A stretch of DNA of 60,879 nucleotides, from NCBI GenBank assembly GCA_026984045.1, contig JALSSV010000045.1:1-60879 (forward strand), read 5' to 3'. This DNA comes from Chromatiales bacterium (GTDB lineage: Bacteria > Pseudomonadota > Gammaproteobacteria > UBA6429 > Thiohalophilaceae). The stretch's first letter is position 1. Each line of letters begins with the position of its first letter. The notes below the pieces were generated by a model. It did not search any database. It saw only the letters and a list, made by a program, of their open reading frames with translations, and was not told the DNA's origin. Both the position numbers and the translations under genes were made by a program. Positions 18,919 through 27,970 of the stretch are shown here, one piece after another.

Positions 18919-19964
18919 GTGATGGTCCCGAGCACGGCGATCTCGCCGGTGTTGTGGGTCACGTCTGCCGTCGGGCTTGTGAGATCGTGATCGGTCTCGC
19001 CAGCGGCGATGCTGATGGCCTCACGGATGTGGCTGAGCAGGATGGTACCGCCGGGCTCGGCCTCGCGCGTGAGCAGATCGGCAAGCTCGGCTTTTACTGC
19101 GGCCTGCACGGCGCTGGTGTTGGGCGTGAGCGCGATCGTCAGATCCAGCGGCACGGCGACCGGCGCGACCACCGTCAGATCAGCCGTGACCGGGCGCACG
19201 GCATCGATATAGTCCTGCACCGCCTGCACGTCGGCGGCCTGGGGAATGCCGTCCGCGTAGGCATCGTCCATCATGAATCGCAGCGTGATCGTCCCGAGGC
19301 CCAACTCGGCCGGATAGACCCAGGCGCGCGTCACGCCGGAGACCTCGAGCGCCCAGGCCACGTAATCCGCCTGGGCGCCGCCGTGCGGCGGGTTCTGGAT
19401 CCGGGCCAGCAGCCGCTGGCGCAGGCTGGCGTCGGTTTCCGTGTCTGCGCCGCCGGTGAGGCCAGCGCTGTTCACGGTCGCTGCGCTGTTCACGCCACTG
19501 ACCGGAGACACCAGGGTAAGGCCTGTCCCGCCTGCCGCGTTGCTACTCTCGCCAGGCTGGCTTGCCGTAACGCCTGCGCTGGCGGAACCTGCGCTGATGG
19601 TCGCCTCCGCATCGGTGGCGTACTTGATGCCATCGGCGCGCTGCAAAGCGGTGCCTTGCGGGATGACGGCGCCATCCGTGCCTGTGAAGGTGACCGTGCC
19701 CGTGGCCGGCATTGCGGCCTTGCGCGATACGCCCCAGATGGATGCGTGCCGCTCCAGGTGCTCAGCATCTGCCGTGTCGATCATGAGCTGCTTCGACACC
19801 CAATCCAGATAACCGTACAGGCCGTGGACGGTGCCGGCGTGCATGCGGGCGAGCACGCCAAGCAGCGAGCGGCGCAGCCTGGCGTCGGCGCCGGGCAGGC
19901 GGCTCTCGATGTCGGCCTGGGCGCGCTCGATCAGGGTGGCGAGATCGGGGCGTTGAAACGGCAT
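18909..19964 (-). CDS. baseplate J-like protein (Mu gp47)
   Basis: The 351-residue protein starts M-P-F-Q-R-P-D-L. It carries the baseplate-J pattern: an alpha-helical N-terminus, V-T-F-T-G-T-D-G-A-V-I-P-Q-G-T near residue 100, G-G-A-D-T-E-T-D-A-S-L-R-Q-R-L near 175, then beta-rich C-terminus. It forms the wedge of contractile baseplates. Order gp46-gp47-gp48 is exactly that of Mu. Confidence 0.93.
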   Translation of the reverse strand: MPFQRPDLATLIERAQADIESRLPGADARLRRSLLGVLARMHAGTVHGLYGYLDWVSKQLMIDTADAEHLERHASIWGVSRKAAMPATGTVTFTGTDGAVIPQGTALQRADGIKYATDAEATISAGSASAGVTASQPGESSNAAGGTGLTLVSPVSGVNSAATVNSAGLTGGADTETDASLRQRLLARIQNPPHGGAQADYVAWALEVSGVTRAWVYPAELGLGTITLRFMMDDAYADGIPQAADVQAVQDYIDAVRPVTADLTVVAPVAVPLDLTIALTPNTSAVQAAVKAELADLLTREAEPGGTILLSHIREAISIAAGETDHDLTSPTADVTHNTGEIAVLGTITWQ

Positions 19965-20411
19965 TTACAAGGTCTCCCAAAGACGGTTGAAGCGGTATTC
20001 CACCGGATCAGTATCCGGCCGTTCTATGGATACGTGAAGGCCGAGTACGCCGCGCCCCTGAATCAGCGCCTCGACGCGAACGGCGCCGGCGATACCGTCC
20101 TCCACCAGCCAGGCCAGCGCCTCTTCGGCGTACTCGCGCGCCCGTTCGGCCACGACCGGCAACTGCTTTTCCCGGGAAACGAGCCAGAGCCGTGAGCCGA
20201 GCCGGTCGCTGTCCGCCTCAGGCCAGGCATCGGCCCAGAACCCGCGCCGGTCACCGCCATCGTCCGGCAACACGTCGTCCGGCTCGGCGCGCCGATCCGT
20301 GAACAGGCTCAGGATCACGGCGGTGCGCAGGCCGTCGTCGGTGGCCAGGTCGTAGCCGCCCAGCTCGATGTCGCCGCCGGTTTCATGCCAGACGATGGCC
20401 AGATCGGTCAT
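19965..20411 (-). CDS. Mu gp46-like baseplate protein (gpW/gp25-related)
   Basis: The 148-residue protein has the gp46 signature, with G-G-Y-D-L-A-T-D-D-G-L-R-T-A-V-I-L-S-L-F-T-D-R-R-A at residues about 18-42 and R-G-F-W-A-D near 57. It is a wedge component. Adjacent on both sides to gp45 and gp47 homologues. One of the dispersed palindromes (20167-20180) lies within the gene and encodes V-S-R-E. Confidence 0.9.
   Translation of the reverse strand: MTDLAIVWHETGGDIELGGYDLATDDGLRTAVILSLFTDRRAEPDDVLPDDGGDRRGFWADAWPEADSDRLGSRLWLVSREKQLPVVAERAREYAEEALAWLVEDGIAGAVRVEALIQGRGVLGLHVSIERPDTDPVEYRFNRLWETL
20167..20180. promoter_or_regulatory. ParB/Noc-like palindrome, site 2
   Basis: TTTTCCCGGGAAAC: the 12-bp core is perfect, one outer base differs from the consensus. 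It lies inside the gp46-like gene. Confidence 0.6.
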
Positions 20412-20989
20412 TGCGGGCCTCCCGTGCTGTCAGCGCCGGCAGTGACGCCGCCGTGGGTGTGGGTGCCAAGCTCCAGCGCGCCGATTGACACCCCGGTATC
20501 ACTCGACACCTGGCCGCTGGCCGAGATGGCGCCGTTGACCTGCAGATTGCCATTGAGCGTGATGTTGCCATTGTGCTCGGTGGCGGCGTTGACGGTGACG
20601 GCGGGGGCGGTGACTTCCACCAGGCTTGCGCCGTTGACCAGGATGCGATCGCGACTGAGGTGGACGACGTTGCCGAGATCGTCGTAAAGCGCCACCTCAC
20701 CCTGAGCCAGGCCTGCGAGGCGATAGCGCCTGTCGTCGACAGACACTGCCACAGTGTGGGCGCGCTGACCGCAGACGGCGAGCGCAACCGCCTCCGCGCC
20801 GGGATGCGGGTGCGAGCTGAATCCGTACTCCTGGAACCGCTCGATGCCGTCCATCGTCTCGCCGGCCAGCATGTCGATCTGCACGGTCTGCAGCTTGCCG
20901 CCGTCATCCACCAGCCGGACGACCGCGCGCGATACAATCAGCCGCACCCGCCGCGCCAGGGGCGCAAGCAGGCTACGCAGCCCAGCCAT
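20408..20989 (-). CDS. Mu gp45-like baseplate spike protein
   Basis: The 193-residue protein has the gp45 pattern: basic N-terminus, an OB-like domain (about 30-110, with F-Q-E-Y-G-F-S-S-H-P-H-P-G-A-E) and a C-terminal beta-helix tip rich in N-G and V-N-G repeats (H-N-G-N-I-T-L-N-G-N-L-Q-V-N-G). This trimeric spike pierces the outer membrane. It overlaps its neighbours on both sides by a few bases. Confidence 0.9.
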   Translation of the reverse strand: MAGLRSLLAPLARRVRLIVSRAVVRLVDDGGKLQTVQIDMLAGETMDGIERFQEYGFSSHPHPGAEAVALAVCGQRAHTVAVSVDDRRYRLAGLAQGEVALYDDLGNVVHLSRDRILVNGASLVEVTAPAVTVNAATEHNGNITLNGNLQVNGAISASGQVSSDTGVSIGALELGTHTHGGVTAGADSTGGPQ

Positions 20990-22010
20990 CGCTCACCTCC
21001 TTCTCCGGCAGTGGCTCCGGCTCGAAGGCCTCCGGCGGCATCAGCGTCAGCTCCGTGCGGCTGCCGTTGCGATCCAGCACATGCGCCACGCCGACCACCA
21101 GCAGCCAGGCATCCAGTCCAAGGAAATCGTCGCGCACAAGCACCCGCCGGTTCGGCTCCCACAGCCCTTCCGCATGACGCCATCCGGCCACGGTGACCTG
21201 CACGGTCATGGAGCGGCCATAGGCCACGCTGCTTTGCCACCGCGCGCGCGTGGCGGCAGCCTGCGCATCGATGGGATCTTCGGCAACCAGCAGCGTCGGC
21301 CGGTGCCGCGTAATCCGCGGATCGTTCGCCGTGCCAAGCACCTGAGCCGCGTTCTCGCCAAACAGAAAATCACCGCCAGGCTGCTGGCCAAGCACCCGCG
21401 TCTCGCTGAAGCGGCCCGCATGGCTGTAACTGGCGGCGACGGAGAGGATGTTCTTCCCAAGCTCAAGCGCCGTGGGCGCGCGCGTCTTTCCCGTCCGGGT
21501 GATTTCGATGGCGCCGTTGCCGTCTGACACGAGCAGCAGACCTCTCAGCCTTGCGGCCCGCTCCAGCAGCTCGAAGACGGTCTCGCCAGGCTCCGTCTTG
21601 AGCCGGCGAAACGGCGTCTCGTCGCCAACGTTGTCCGTGACGGCAATCCCGAACGGCTCGCACAACTCCTGCGCCACGCCGGACAGCGTGCGCCCGCTCC
21701 ACTGGCGGAGCGGCGCCGAGCAATCGACCAGATCGCCGGCGCGATCGCGACCGCGAATCGTCACCTGGTGCTGTGCATCGTTGTACTCGATGATCACCTC
21801 GTCCACGTAGCCCGTGATGGCCTTGTCGCCATCCAGCATCAGCGCGCAGGCCGCGCCGGGGCGAATCGCCGTGGCCGTATCCCTGTCCTTCCAGCGGTTG
21901 GAGACGACGAGTTCGAAAGCGCCCGCCAGGCGATCGATGCCGCGCTCGATTCGCGCCTCGGACCAGCCGGAATAGGCACGGCCATCGATCAAAAGACGCG
22001 CATCAGGCAT
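20973..22010 (-). CDS. baseplate hub protein (Mu gp44/gpP-like)
   Basis: The 345-residue protein resembles the gp44/late-control-D hub: I-E-R-G-I-D-R-L-A-G-A-F-E-L near residue 20, G-Y-V-D-E-V-I-I-E-Y-N near 65, I-R-G-R-D-R-A-G-D-L-V-D-C-S-A near 85. Such hub proteins connect tail tube to spike. It lies between gpN-like and gp45-like genes as in Mu. Confidence 0.9.
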   Translation of the reverse strand: MPDARLLIDGRAYSGWSEARIERGIDRLAGAFELVVSNRWKDRDTATAIRPGAACALMLDGDKAITGYVDEVIIEYNDAQHQVTIRGRDRAGDLVDCSAPLRQWSGRTLSGVAQELCEPFGIAVTDNVGDETPFRRLKTEPGETVFELLERAARLRGLLLVSDGNGAIEITRTGKTRAPTALELGKNILSVAASYSHAGRFSETRVLGQQPGGDFLFGENAAQVLGTANDPRITRHRPTLLVAEDPIDAQAAATRARWQSSVAYGRSMTVQVTVAGWRHAEGLWEPNRRVLVRDDFLGLDAWLLVVGVAHVLDRNGSRTELTLMPPEAFEPEPLPEKEVSDGWAA

Positions 22011-23196
22011 CGCTCAGCACCTCGATGGCCATGCCGCCGGGCACGAACCCGGGATGGCGGATCCGGTTTCGCACCACGACTTCGTCTACCCGCTTCGGAT
22101 CGCCATGGATCCGGTGCGCAAGCACCAGCGCAGGCAGTGTCGCCGGAGGGACGACACTGACGATCCTGGCAAGGTCTACGCCGCGCTCGCGGATGTCCTG
22201 TACAAGTGCGGCACGCAGCTCGGCCAGTGCCTGGTACACGTCGTCAGGCGCGGTATCCATCTCTGCATCGAGGCGATCGGCCAGCTCATCGCGCACCGCG
22301 GTGGCATCCTCGAAAGCCTCGAACCGCATGCCGGACGCCGCCCGCGCCGCCTCGACGATGGCGGCACGTCGCACCATGCCGTTCACCTCGTCACGGTTTC
22401 GTGCCTGACGCCTGCGGTTCGGCGTGGTGCGCGGTAGCGGCTTGTCCGTGTCTCCGAAGTTGAACAGGCCGCGATACATGCCGAGCGCTGCTTCCGGGCG
22501 CGCCGTCAGCCCGGCCAGAGCGCCGATCAGGCTCGTGGCACTGCCGGCCAGCGAAGCAGGTGTGCGAATCAGCGACGCCAGCGACCCGGAAAACACGCCG
22601 AGATCGCGCGCAAATGCCGATGCGCCGGCCGGATCGGCAGGAATACTCCCTGCCAGTGCATCGAGACGCGCGCTCATGCGCTGCAGCGTGCTGGTCGCAT
22701 CGGCGGCAACGAACTCCGGCCCGCTCACATCGAAACGCTCGGCAAATCTCCCGGCGATGGCGGTGATCGCCGCGTCGGCGCGGCTGCCGACGATGGCTGA
22801 CGTATCGGCAGAGGCGCGCGGCTGAAGATTTTGGCCGGCCTCGACGAAGCGAATCGAAAACCGCGCAATGCCGCCTTCCGCGGAAGACTCCCGCAACCGG
22901 AAGCCGAGCACCTGCACCCTGCGCGTGCCGAGGTAGGGGTGCACCAGCGTACCGGGCCCTTCCTTTTCCAGGGCGGCAATCAGCGCGTCACGGGCCGCCA
23001 TGTAATCGGCGCCGATCACATGGCATTCGATGGAAAACTCCTGCTGCCGCTTGCCCATGTCTTCGGCATACGGCTTCTCGCCTTTCGGATACTGGTGCTT
23101 TGCCGCCTGCCGGCCGCTGCTCAGATCGTGGCTGTCGAGCAGGAAATCCGCGTCGCGGAAACGGCCGCCGCGCATGCGTTCGCGCCACATGGTCAA
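22003..23196 (-). CDS. tail/DNA circularisation protein (Mu gpN, gp43-like)
   Basis: The 397-residue protein begins with the conserved gpN region: F-R-D-A-D-F-L-L-D-S-H and G-R-Q-A-A-K-H-Q-Y-P near residues 15-40. The C-terminus is helical, then beta-rich. The family is named for DNA circularisation, but its tail-operon position in Mu-like phages points to a structural baseplate/tail role. It overlaps both neighbours. Confidence 0.9.
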   Translation of the reverse strand: MTMWRERMRGGRFRDADFLLDSHDLSSGRQAAKHQYPKGEKPYAEDMGKRQQEFSIECHVIGADYMAARDALIAALEKEGPGTLVHPYLGTRRVQVLGFRLRESSAEGGIARFSIRFVEAGQNLQPRASADTSAIVGSRADAAITAIAGRFAERFDVSGPEFVAADATSTLQRMSARLDALAGSIPADPAGASAFARDLGVFSGSLASLIRTPASLAGSATSLIGALAGLTARPEAALGMYRGLFNFGDTDKPLPRTTPNRRRQARNRDEVNGMVRRAAIVEAARAASGMRFEAFEDATAVRDELADRLDAEMDTAPDDVYQALAELRAALVQDIRERGVDLARIVSVVPPATLPALVLAHRIHGDPKRVDEVVVRNRIRHPGFVPGGMAIEVLSDA

Positions 23197-24839
23197 GGCC
23201 CCGCCATCGCCATGCCGGTTTCCACCTCGATGCCGACTGCGCGGCTGGCACTCGCCACCTCGCGCACCCGTGGCCGGCCTTCGCTGTCAATCTGCACGCG
23301 GATCATGCCTCCCACCTGCGTCGTCGCCACCGGACCCGCCAAATCCCTTCGCGGGCCGAACCTGTCCGCGTCACGGTTAAGCGCCTGTTGCGCCTCCGTG
23401 CTGCCGAGCCCGGCCATCAATGCCGCCACGCCGCGACCGATGCTTTCCTTGACCCTGGTGCCAAAGGCGCTGTCGAAGAAACTCATCGCCTTGTCGGCAA
23501 TTCCGGAAACCATGTCGAACAGGCCCTTGATCGGCGTCCAGACGACATCGATGACCTTGCCAATGGCTCTGAATACAGAAACGGTGGCCTTGCCGAGCGA
23601 CCAAATCACCTCGACGGCACGCACCACTGCATCGCTGATCTGCACGGCCATGCGCTTCAGCTCGCCGGACTTCGCCATCCGGTCCACCGCATCGAGGATC
23701 GTGGCCAGCTTGGCCTTCATGGCGTCGAAGGCGCCGGACTCCATGACCAGGTTGACGAACCGCGTCCAGTGATCGGCGAGATTCGACATCATGCCGGACC
23801 AGGTCTTCGACTGCTTGGCCATGGCCCCGGCGTACTTCTCGTTCCAGATCGATTCCAGAGTGGACTGGATCATCGCCCGGTTGCTCGAGTCGGCCGTCTT
23901 CTTCATGGTCTTGCCGTTGACCGAATACTCATAGACGATCTGCTTGCCCACGGTGCGGGCCTTGATGCCGAACTCCTTGAGCCGCTCGTTCTCACCGGTC
24001 ACCGCATCCGCGATCGCCTCCACGGCCTGCTCGATGGGCTTGCCCATGGCGGCGGCCGTATCGCCCAGGGTGCGCAGCAGGCCGCCGGTCGGCTCAAGCC
24101 CGTATGCGCGCAGCTTCACGAACGAGCCCATCACCTCGTCGATCTCGAACGGCGTCCTGGCGGCGAACTCCGACACCCAGTCGAACGACTTTCGCGCCTT
24201 CTCGGAGCTGCCTTCGACCGTTTCGAGGATGGTCCTGTAACGCTCGAACTTCGCCGCCGTGCCCACGAACAGGCGGCCGAACGCCGCGCCGGCCCCGCCC
24301 ACCATGGCGGCCGCGCCGCCGGCCACCAGCCCCGCCGCGCGCAAGGCAGCGCCGAACCTGCCGACCATTTTGCCAGCCGCACCGCTCATGCGCCCCGTCA
24401 TGGCCTTGAGCCGCTCGAGGCGCTTGAGCCTGCCAGACAGCCGTTCAGACTCGCGCGCCAGGCGCTGCTGGTGCTCGGCCAGGTTGCGGGTATCGATGCC
24501 CGCGCCGCGCAGCTCGCGGCGCAGTGCCTCCAGCCTGGCCTGCTGCTCGCCCAGGGCGCGCTTGTAGCGCCCGGCCTCCAGCCTGGCCTTCTCGAACGAG
24601 GCCCGCAGGCGGCGCGAAGGCTTGGCGGCGCCGGCCATCTCCCTGGCCAGGCGGGCGGCCCGTTCCTGGGCCTCGCGCAGCTTGCCGGCGGTGGCCACGG
24701 ATTCCTGCTTGAGCTTGCGGAAGCCCTCGACCTTCGCCGCCGTCTCCTGCACGCTCTTGAGCGCGGCGCGGGTGCGCGCCAGCGGCCGGCTCATGCGGTC
24801 CACCAGATCGAGAATGACCGAGGTTTTCAGTTGCGCCAT
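23193..24839 (-). CDS. tail tape measure protein
   Basis: The 548-residue protein has a long N-terminal coiled coil (about 1-160, Arg/Glu/Ala/Leu-rich), a glycine/alanine-rich hydrophobic stretch near 180-210, and the tape-measure core with G-S-F-V-K-L-R-A-Y-G-L-E-P and D-A-V-T-G-E-N-E-R-L-K-E-F-G-I-K-A near 270-320. It sets tail length. At this size the tail is short to moderate for a myovirus. Located directly after the tail assembly chaperone as usual. Confidence 0.93.
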   Translation of the reverse strand: MAQLKTSVILDLVDRMSRPLARTRAALKSVQETAAKVEGFRKLKQESVATAGKLREAQERAARLAREMAGAAKPSRRLRASFEKARLEAGRYKRALGEQQARLEALRRELRGAGIDTRNLAEHQQRLARESERLSGRLKRLERLKAMTGRMSGAAGKMVGRFGAALRAAGLVAGGAAAMVGGAGAAFGRLFVGTAAKFERYRTILETVEGSSEKARKSFDWVSEFAARTPFEIDEVMGSFVKLRAYGLEPTGGLLRTLGDTAAAMGKPIEQAVEAIADAVTGENERLKEFGIKARTVGKQIVYEYSVNGKTMKKTADSSNRAMIQSTLESIWNEKYAGAMAKQSKTWSGMMSNLADHWTRFVNLVMESGAFDAMKAKLATILDAVDRMAKSGELKRMAVQISDAVVRAVEVIWSLGKATVSVFRAIGKVIDVVWTPIKGLFDMVSGIADKAMSFFDSAFGTRVKESIGRGVAALMAGLGSTEAQQALNRDADRFGPRRDLAGPVATTQVGGMIRVQIDSEGRPRVREVASASRAVGIEVETGMAMAGP

Positions 24840-24860
24840 CTGCTACACTCTCACCAAACC

Positions 24861-24874
24861 GTTTCCCGGGAAAC
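24861..24874. promoter_or_regulatory. ParB/Noc-like palindrome, site 3
   Basis: A perfect 14-bp GTTTCCCGGGAAAC, intergenic, 22 nt upstream of the tape measure start, in the 135-nt gap after the tail-assembly-chaperone extension. Confidence 0.7.
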
Positions 24875-24974
24875 GCCATGCTCAACGCCGTTGCGCAAAC
24901 ATTCGTCTACGCCATGATCCTGCTGGCCGCCCTGCTCGCCGCTGCCGTGCTGGACGCCGCCTGGCTGTTCTGGC

Positions 24975-25136
24975 TCACCATGCTGGCGCTGTTTCTTCAC
25001 GCGGCGCGATCCGCTTCAGGCGCTCGTGCCAGAAGGCCAGCTCGTGGTCGTCCAGGGCCAGAATGTCGGCGCGGCTGAAGCCGTAACCCGCCGCCACCTC
25101 GGCGGTCATCAGGTCCCAGTTGCCTGGCCAGCATCC
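24975..25136 (-). CDS. tail assembly chaperone, -1 frameshift extension
   Basis: This frame has no start of its own. After a -1 slip at TTTTTTG (25142-25136) it adds 53 residues, including W-D-L-M-T-A-E-V-A-A-G-Y-G-F-S-R and A-L-D-D-H-E-L-A-F-W-H-E-R-L. That resembles the E' extension of P2 and the gpGT equivalents in other phages. The fusion would be about 131 residues. The extension ends 135 nt before the tape measure gene, the expected position. Confidence 0.8.
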   Translation of the reverse strand, partial: GCWPGNWDLMTAEVAAGYGFSRADILALDDHELAFWHERLKRIAPREETAPAW

Positions 25137-25366
25137 AAAAAACCGGAGACCACCTCCGAGGCACGCATGAAATCCGCCGCGTCCATCTGATCGATTACCG
25201 GCCGTGGCAGCCCGGCCAGCTCGGCGATCAGCGCCGCCATCTTGGCCATCTCGCCCTGTTCCCGGTCGTAGGCCATCAGGTGTTTCACCTTCGGCCTATC
25301 CACCTCGATGGCATCGATGCGCTCGTCGCCCATCGTGATCGGATGCGCCAGCTCGATGCGCGTCAT
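25109..25366 (-). CDS. tail assembly chaperone, zero-frame product
   Basis: The 85-residue protein fits the short tail-chaperone family found between tube and tape measure genes of Mu/P2-like phages: I-T-M-G-D-E-R-I-D-A-I-E-V-D-R-P near the start, then a helical C-terminus with D-A-A-D-F. It binds the tape measure during tail assembly. It overlaps the tube gene's stop by 4 nt. Ribosomes that slip near its end make the longer form. Confidence 0.85.
   Translation of the reverse strand: MTRIELAHPITMGDERIDAIEVDRPKVKHLMAYDREQGEMAKMAALIAELAGLPRPVIDQMDAADFMRASEVVSGFLDAGQATGT
25136..25142 (-). promoter_or_regulatory. programmed -1 frameshift site TTTTTTG
   Basis: The heptamer is in the correct zero-frame phase (T TTT TTG) at codons 77-78 of the chaperone and opens directly into the long -1 frame. 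The same heptamer is used by phage P2 gene E. Confidence 0.85.
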
Positions 25367-25731
25367 CCGCTCACCTCCTCGACGGCCACGCCGTTGAAGG
25401 TCACCTTCACTTCGCCGTCACCCACGGTCAGATCTAGCGATTCCGGATCGCACCAGGCCTCGCGCAGAATGTAGATGGGCCCGGTGTCGCATTCGAACAT
25501 GATCGTGGCGCCGACGATGTTCTGCAGCTCCTCGATGGACAGCTCGTTGTTGTGGCTCAGGGAACACTCGATGGACGGCGACAACACCTTTTCCACATAG
25601 CCGTGCACACCGTCGGCGCCGATGACCGGCTTGCGCGACACCATCCCGGGCTTGAGCACCGCGCCGTCGCGCGATGGATACTGCTTGCCGTCGACGCGGA
25701 CATAGGCCCGTCCCGTGATCTGCTTGCTCAT
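25363..25731 (-). CDS. tail tube protein (Mu gpM-like)
   Basis: The 122-residue protein lies directly after the sheath gene. It has the Mu-type tube pattern: G-R-A-Y-V-R-V-D-G-K near residue 10, K-P-G-M-V near 28, V-L-S-P-S-I-E-C near 52, G-D-G-E-V-K-V-T-F-N-G near 110. It forms the inner tube of the contractile tail. Confidence 0.92.
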   Translation of the reverse strand: MSKQITGRAYVRVDGKQYPSRDGAVLKPGMVSRKPVIGADGVHGYVEKVLSPSIECSLSHNNELSIEELQNIVGATIMFECDTGPIYILREAWCDPESLDLTVGDGEVKVTFNGVAVEEVSG

Positions 25732-25746
25732 GCGTCATTCCTCCTC

Positions 25747-27225
25747 TTACTTGCGGAACCGGACCTGTTGCGCGTGGACGCGGTACTGGCCCACCAGGCG
25801 CGGCGAATCCTGCACGTTCAGGCGGTTGCGGTCGCCGCCACCGGCGCCGTCGCCAATCTCGACCACCAGGCTGGCCTTGTAGCCGTCGTAGTCCTGCACC
25901 CAGCCACGGGCCTCCAGCGTCCGGTACAGCGCCAGCAGCTCTGCCATGGCCAGCTTCGGCTGCATCACCGCCTGCCCGGCGCCGATGCGCGCGTCGTTTT
26001 CCGCCAGCTTGTGGCGCGGATACTTGCTCGAGAACAGCTTGCGCTGCTCGAAGCGGATCCGCTCCAGGGTCTCCGGCACGTTGATGTCCAGGTAGGAATC
26101 GTCGGCGATGCCGGCGGCATTGACCTGGTACATGGTGATCTGGCGCTCGATCATCACCTTGCCGTCCGGCGCCACCTTGTGGGTGGCAATGCCGTCGAAC
26201 AGCAGCAGGTTGCGCTCGCTGTCGGTCCAGCGGTCGGCGATGTCTGGCGCCATGATGCCGGTCAGCGTCAGGGTCTGCAGCGGCCGGGCCGGATCGATGG
26301 CCAGGGAGCGCGCCGCCACCGCCGCATTGACCGCCGCCCAGATGTAGGGTGGCTGCGGCGCGATGTTGGTGCCCATGCAGGTCACGTGCGGGTTGTTGCG
26401 CGAGTCGCCGAAGGTGGTGGTGGCGGCATGATTGCCGCGGTAAGCCACGAAAGCGCGCGCCCCGATCTGGCGGGTCGGCCCCCAGCGGCTATCCAGCTCG
26501 GTCTCGAGCGCGGTCATGTTGGCCGCGTCGGTGTAGGGGCAGACAATCCAGTTGTACCACTCGTCGCCCATGGCGGCGATGGCCGTGGCGATGTCCGGGT
26601 TCGCCGTGCCGCCGGCCATGGCGCCGATGCCGACCGTGAGGCCCTTGGGCGTCTTCTCGCCGTAATAGTTCAGGCGAATGTCGATGTCGTTGCCGGTCTC
26701 GCCCTTCCAGCGGCAGGTGAGATTTACCTGGTTGAGCACCGTACCGTCCACGGCGGCCGTGACCGGCAGCGTATCGTCGGCGTTGATGGCATCGGCGATG
26801 GCCGTGGCCACGGCATCCTGGCTGTCGCCTGAGACCACCGGCACGCGCACCTGCTGACCTGCGATGTAGAGCGCAAGCGTTGCCGTTTCCACGGCCGTGC
26901 CGGCGGGCGTGATGGTGCCGGTGGCGGCGGCGCCGGTGGCGTCCTCGTCAAGGGCGATGGCGGTCAGATCGATCCACTGGTTCGCGGCCAGCAGGTGCTT
27001 GATCTGCTCGGCCAGCATCGAGCCGCGGCCGAAATAGTCCTCGGCCTGACCGGCGCTGGTGACCTTCGTCGGCACGCCCTGCGCCACGCTGCCGGCGGCC
27101 AGGCGCTGGCCGATCACCAGCAGCTTGAACTGCGGATCGGCGTTGTTGGCCAGCGAGTTGTCGAACTCGACATAGACGCCCGGGATGCGCAGCGCCTGCG
27201 GGATCTCGTTGAATGCGATTGCCAT
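25747..27225 (-). CDS. contractile tail sheath protein (Mu gpL-like)
   Basis: The 492-residue protein begins M-A-I-A-F-N-E-I-P followed by I-P-G-V-Y-V-E-F-D-N, typical of Mu-type sheath. Further signs are V-I-G-Q-R near 38, F-G-R-G-S near 65, and the C-terminal domain with I-T-M-Y-Q and D-I-N-V-P-E-T-L. Its presence classifies the phage as a myovirus. A ribosome site and the small DUF2635 gene lie just upstream. Confidence 0.95.
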   Translation of the reverse strand: MAIAFNEIPQALRIPGVYVEFDNSLANNADPQFKLLVIGQRLAAGSVAQGVPTKVTSAGQAEDYFGRGSMLAEQIKHLLAANQWIDLTAIALDEDATGAAATGTITPAGTAVETATLALYIAGQQVRVPVVSGDSQDAVATAIADAINADDTLPVTAAVDGTVLNQVNLTCRWKGETGNDIDIRLNYYGEKTPKGLTVGIGAMAGGTANPDIATAIAAMGDEWYNWIVCPYTDAANMTALETELDSRWGPTRQIGARAFVAYRGNHAATTTFGDSRNNPHVTCMGTNIAPQPPYIWAAVNAAVAARSLAIDPARPLQTLTLTGIMAPDIADRWTDSERNLLLFDGIATHKVAPDGKVMIERQITMYQVNAAGIADDSYLDINVPETLERIRFEQRKLFSSKYPRHKLAENDARIGAGQAVMQPKLAMAELLALYRTLEARGWVQDYDGYKASLVVEIGDGAGGGDRNRLNVQDSPRLVGQYRVHAQQVRFRK

Positions 27226-27228
27226 GGC

Positions 27229-27399
27229 TTATTTCCCCTTCTTGGCGGGCCGCGCCTCCACGACGCTGCCATCCTTCACCCGGCGCAGCCAGTACGTGCT
27301 GCGCGCCACCTCGGCACCTTCTTCCGGCAGAAAGCCCCTGCCGTCTTCCAGGTGCACCTTCTGTCCCGGCATGGCCGGTTTCACGTAGAACTTGCTCAT
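27229..27399 (-). CDS. small tail-operon protein (DUF2635-like)
   Basis: The 56-residue basic protein (F-Y-V-K-P-A-M-P-G-Q-K-V, then S-T-Y-W-L-R-R-V-K-D-G) matches the DUF2635 family that precedes the sheath gene in Mu-like phages. The ATG at 27399 was chosen because the longer frame overlaps the upstream tail gene. Function unknown. Confidence 0.85.
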   Translation of the reverse strand: MSKFYVKPAMPGQKVHLEDGRGFLPEEGAEVARSTYWLRRVKDGSVVEARPAKKGK

Positions 27400-27403
27400 C
27401 GCC

Positions 27404-27970
27404 TCACCCCTTCGGTTGATCGGGTAACAGAACCTCGTCCTCGGCCGGCGGCTCGTTGCCGTCAGCCAGCACATGCTTCAGGCCGGCGCTGTCGAAGTCG
27501 CCCACCACGCCCGTGATGTCCACCACGCTCACGCCTGCGGCCGGATCGATGCGCCACTCGCGCTCGCCGATCCGCACGCCCGTCCGGAACGACACCGCCC
27601 ACACCAGATAGCCTTCGAGGTCCGGGTTGAAGTCGTCCGGCGACACCCGCAGCACTTCTGCCCGGCGCAGCGTTTCGGCATAGCCGAAGTCCTCCTCCTG
27701 GTGCACACGCGCCGCAACGGTGGCCGCGAGGTTGCGCACCTCGAGCATCGCCGAAGGCAGCGACGGATCGTGCACGCACCAGGCCGTGAACTCGGCCCAG
27801 GCGCTGAAATCCGGCCAGCCGAAATCCTCCGGCGTCAGCTCGTCAAGTTCGACGATCACCGCGGGCAGGGTGATCCGCCGCTCAAGCTGCGGATAGGCCG
27901 CCACGGTGGGCACCGTCGGCAGGTCGGCAGCGAGCCTGTCCACGATTGCCGTGTGCAGCGTGTCAAGCAC
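27404..27970 (-). CDS. tail terminator/completion protein (gpU-like position)
   Basis: The 188-residue protein lies between the gpZ-like gene and DUF2635. Features include I-V-E-L-D-E-L near residue 37 and an E-D-F-G-Y-A-E motif near 93. This size and place fit the tail terminator capping the tube; residue-level similarity is weak by eye, so the name is mostly positional. Confidence 0.7.
   Translation of the reverse strand: MLDTLHTAIVDRLAADLPTVPTVAAYPQLERRITLPAVIVELDELTPEDFGWPDFSAWAEFTAWCVHDPSLPSAMLEVRNLAATVAARVHQEEDFGYAETLRRAEVLRVSPDDFNPDLEGYLVWAVSFRTGVRIGEREWRIDPAAGVSVVDITGVVGDFDSAGLKHVLADGNEPPAEDEVLLPDQPKG

Noticed and set aside
24878..25078. 66-residue hydrophobic plus-strand frame after palindrome site 3
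   Set aside because: No ribosome site and half of it is antisense to the tail-chaperone extension; considered chance.
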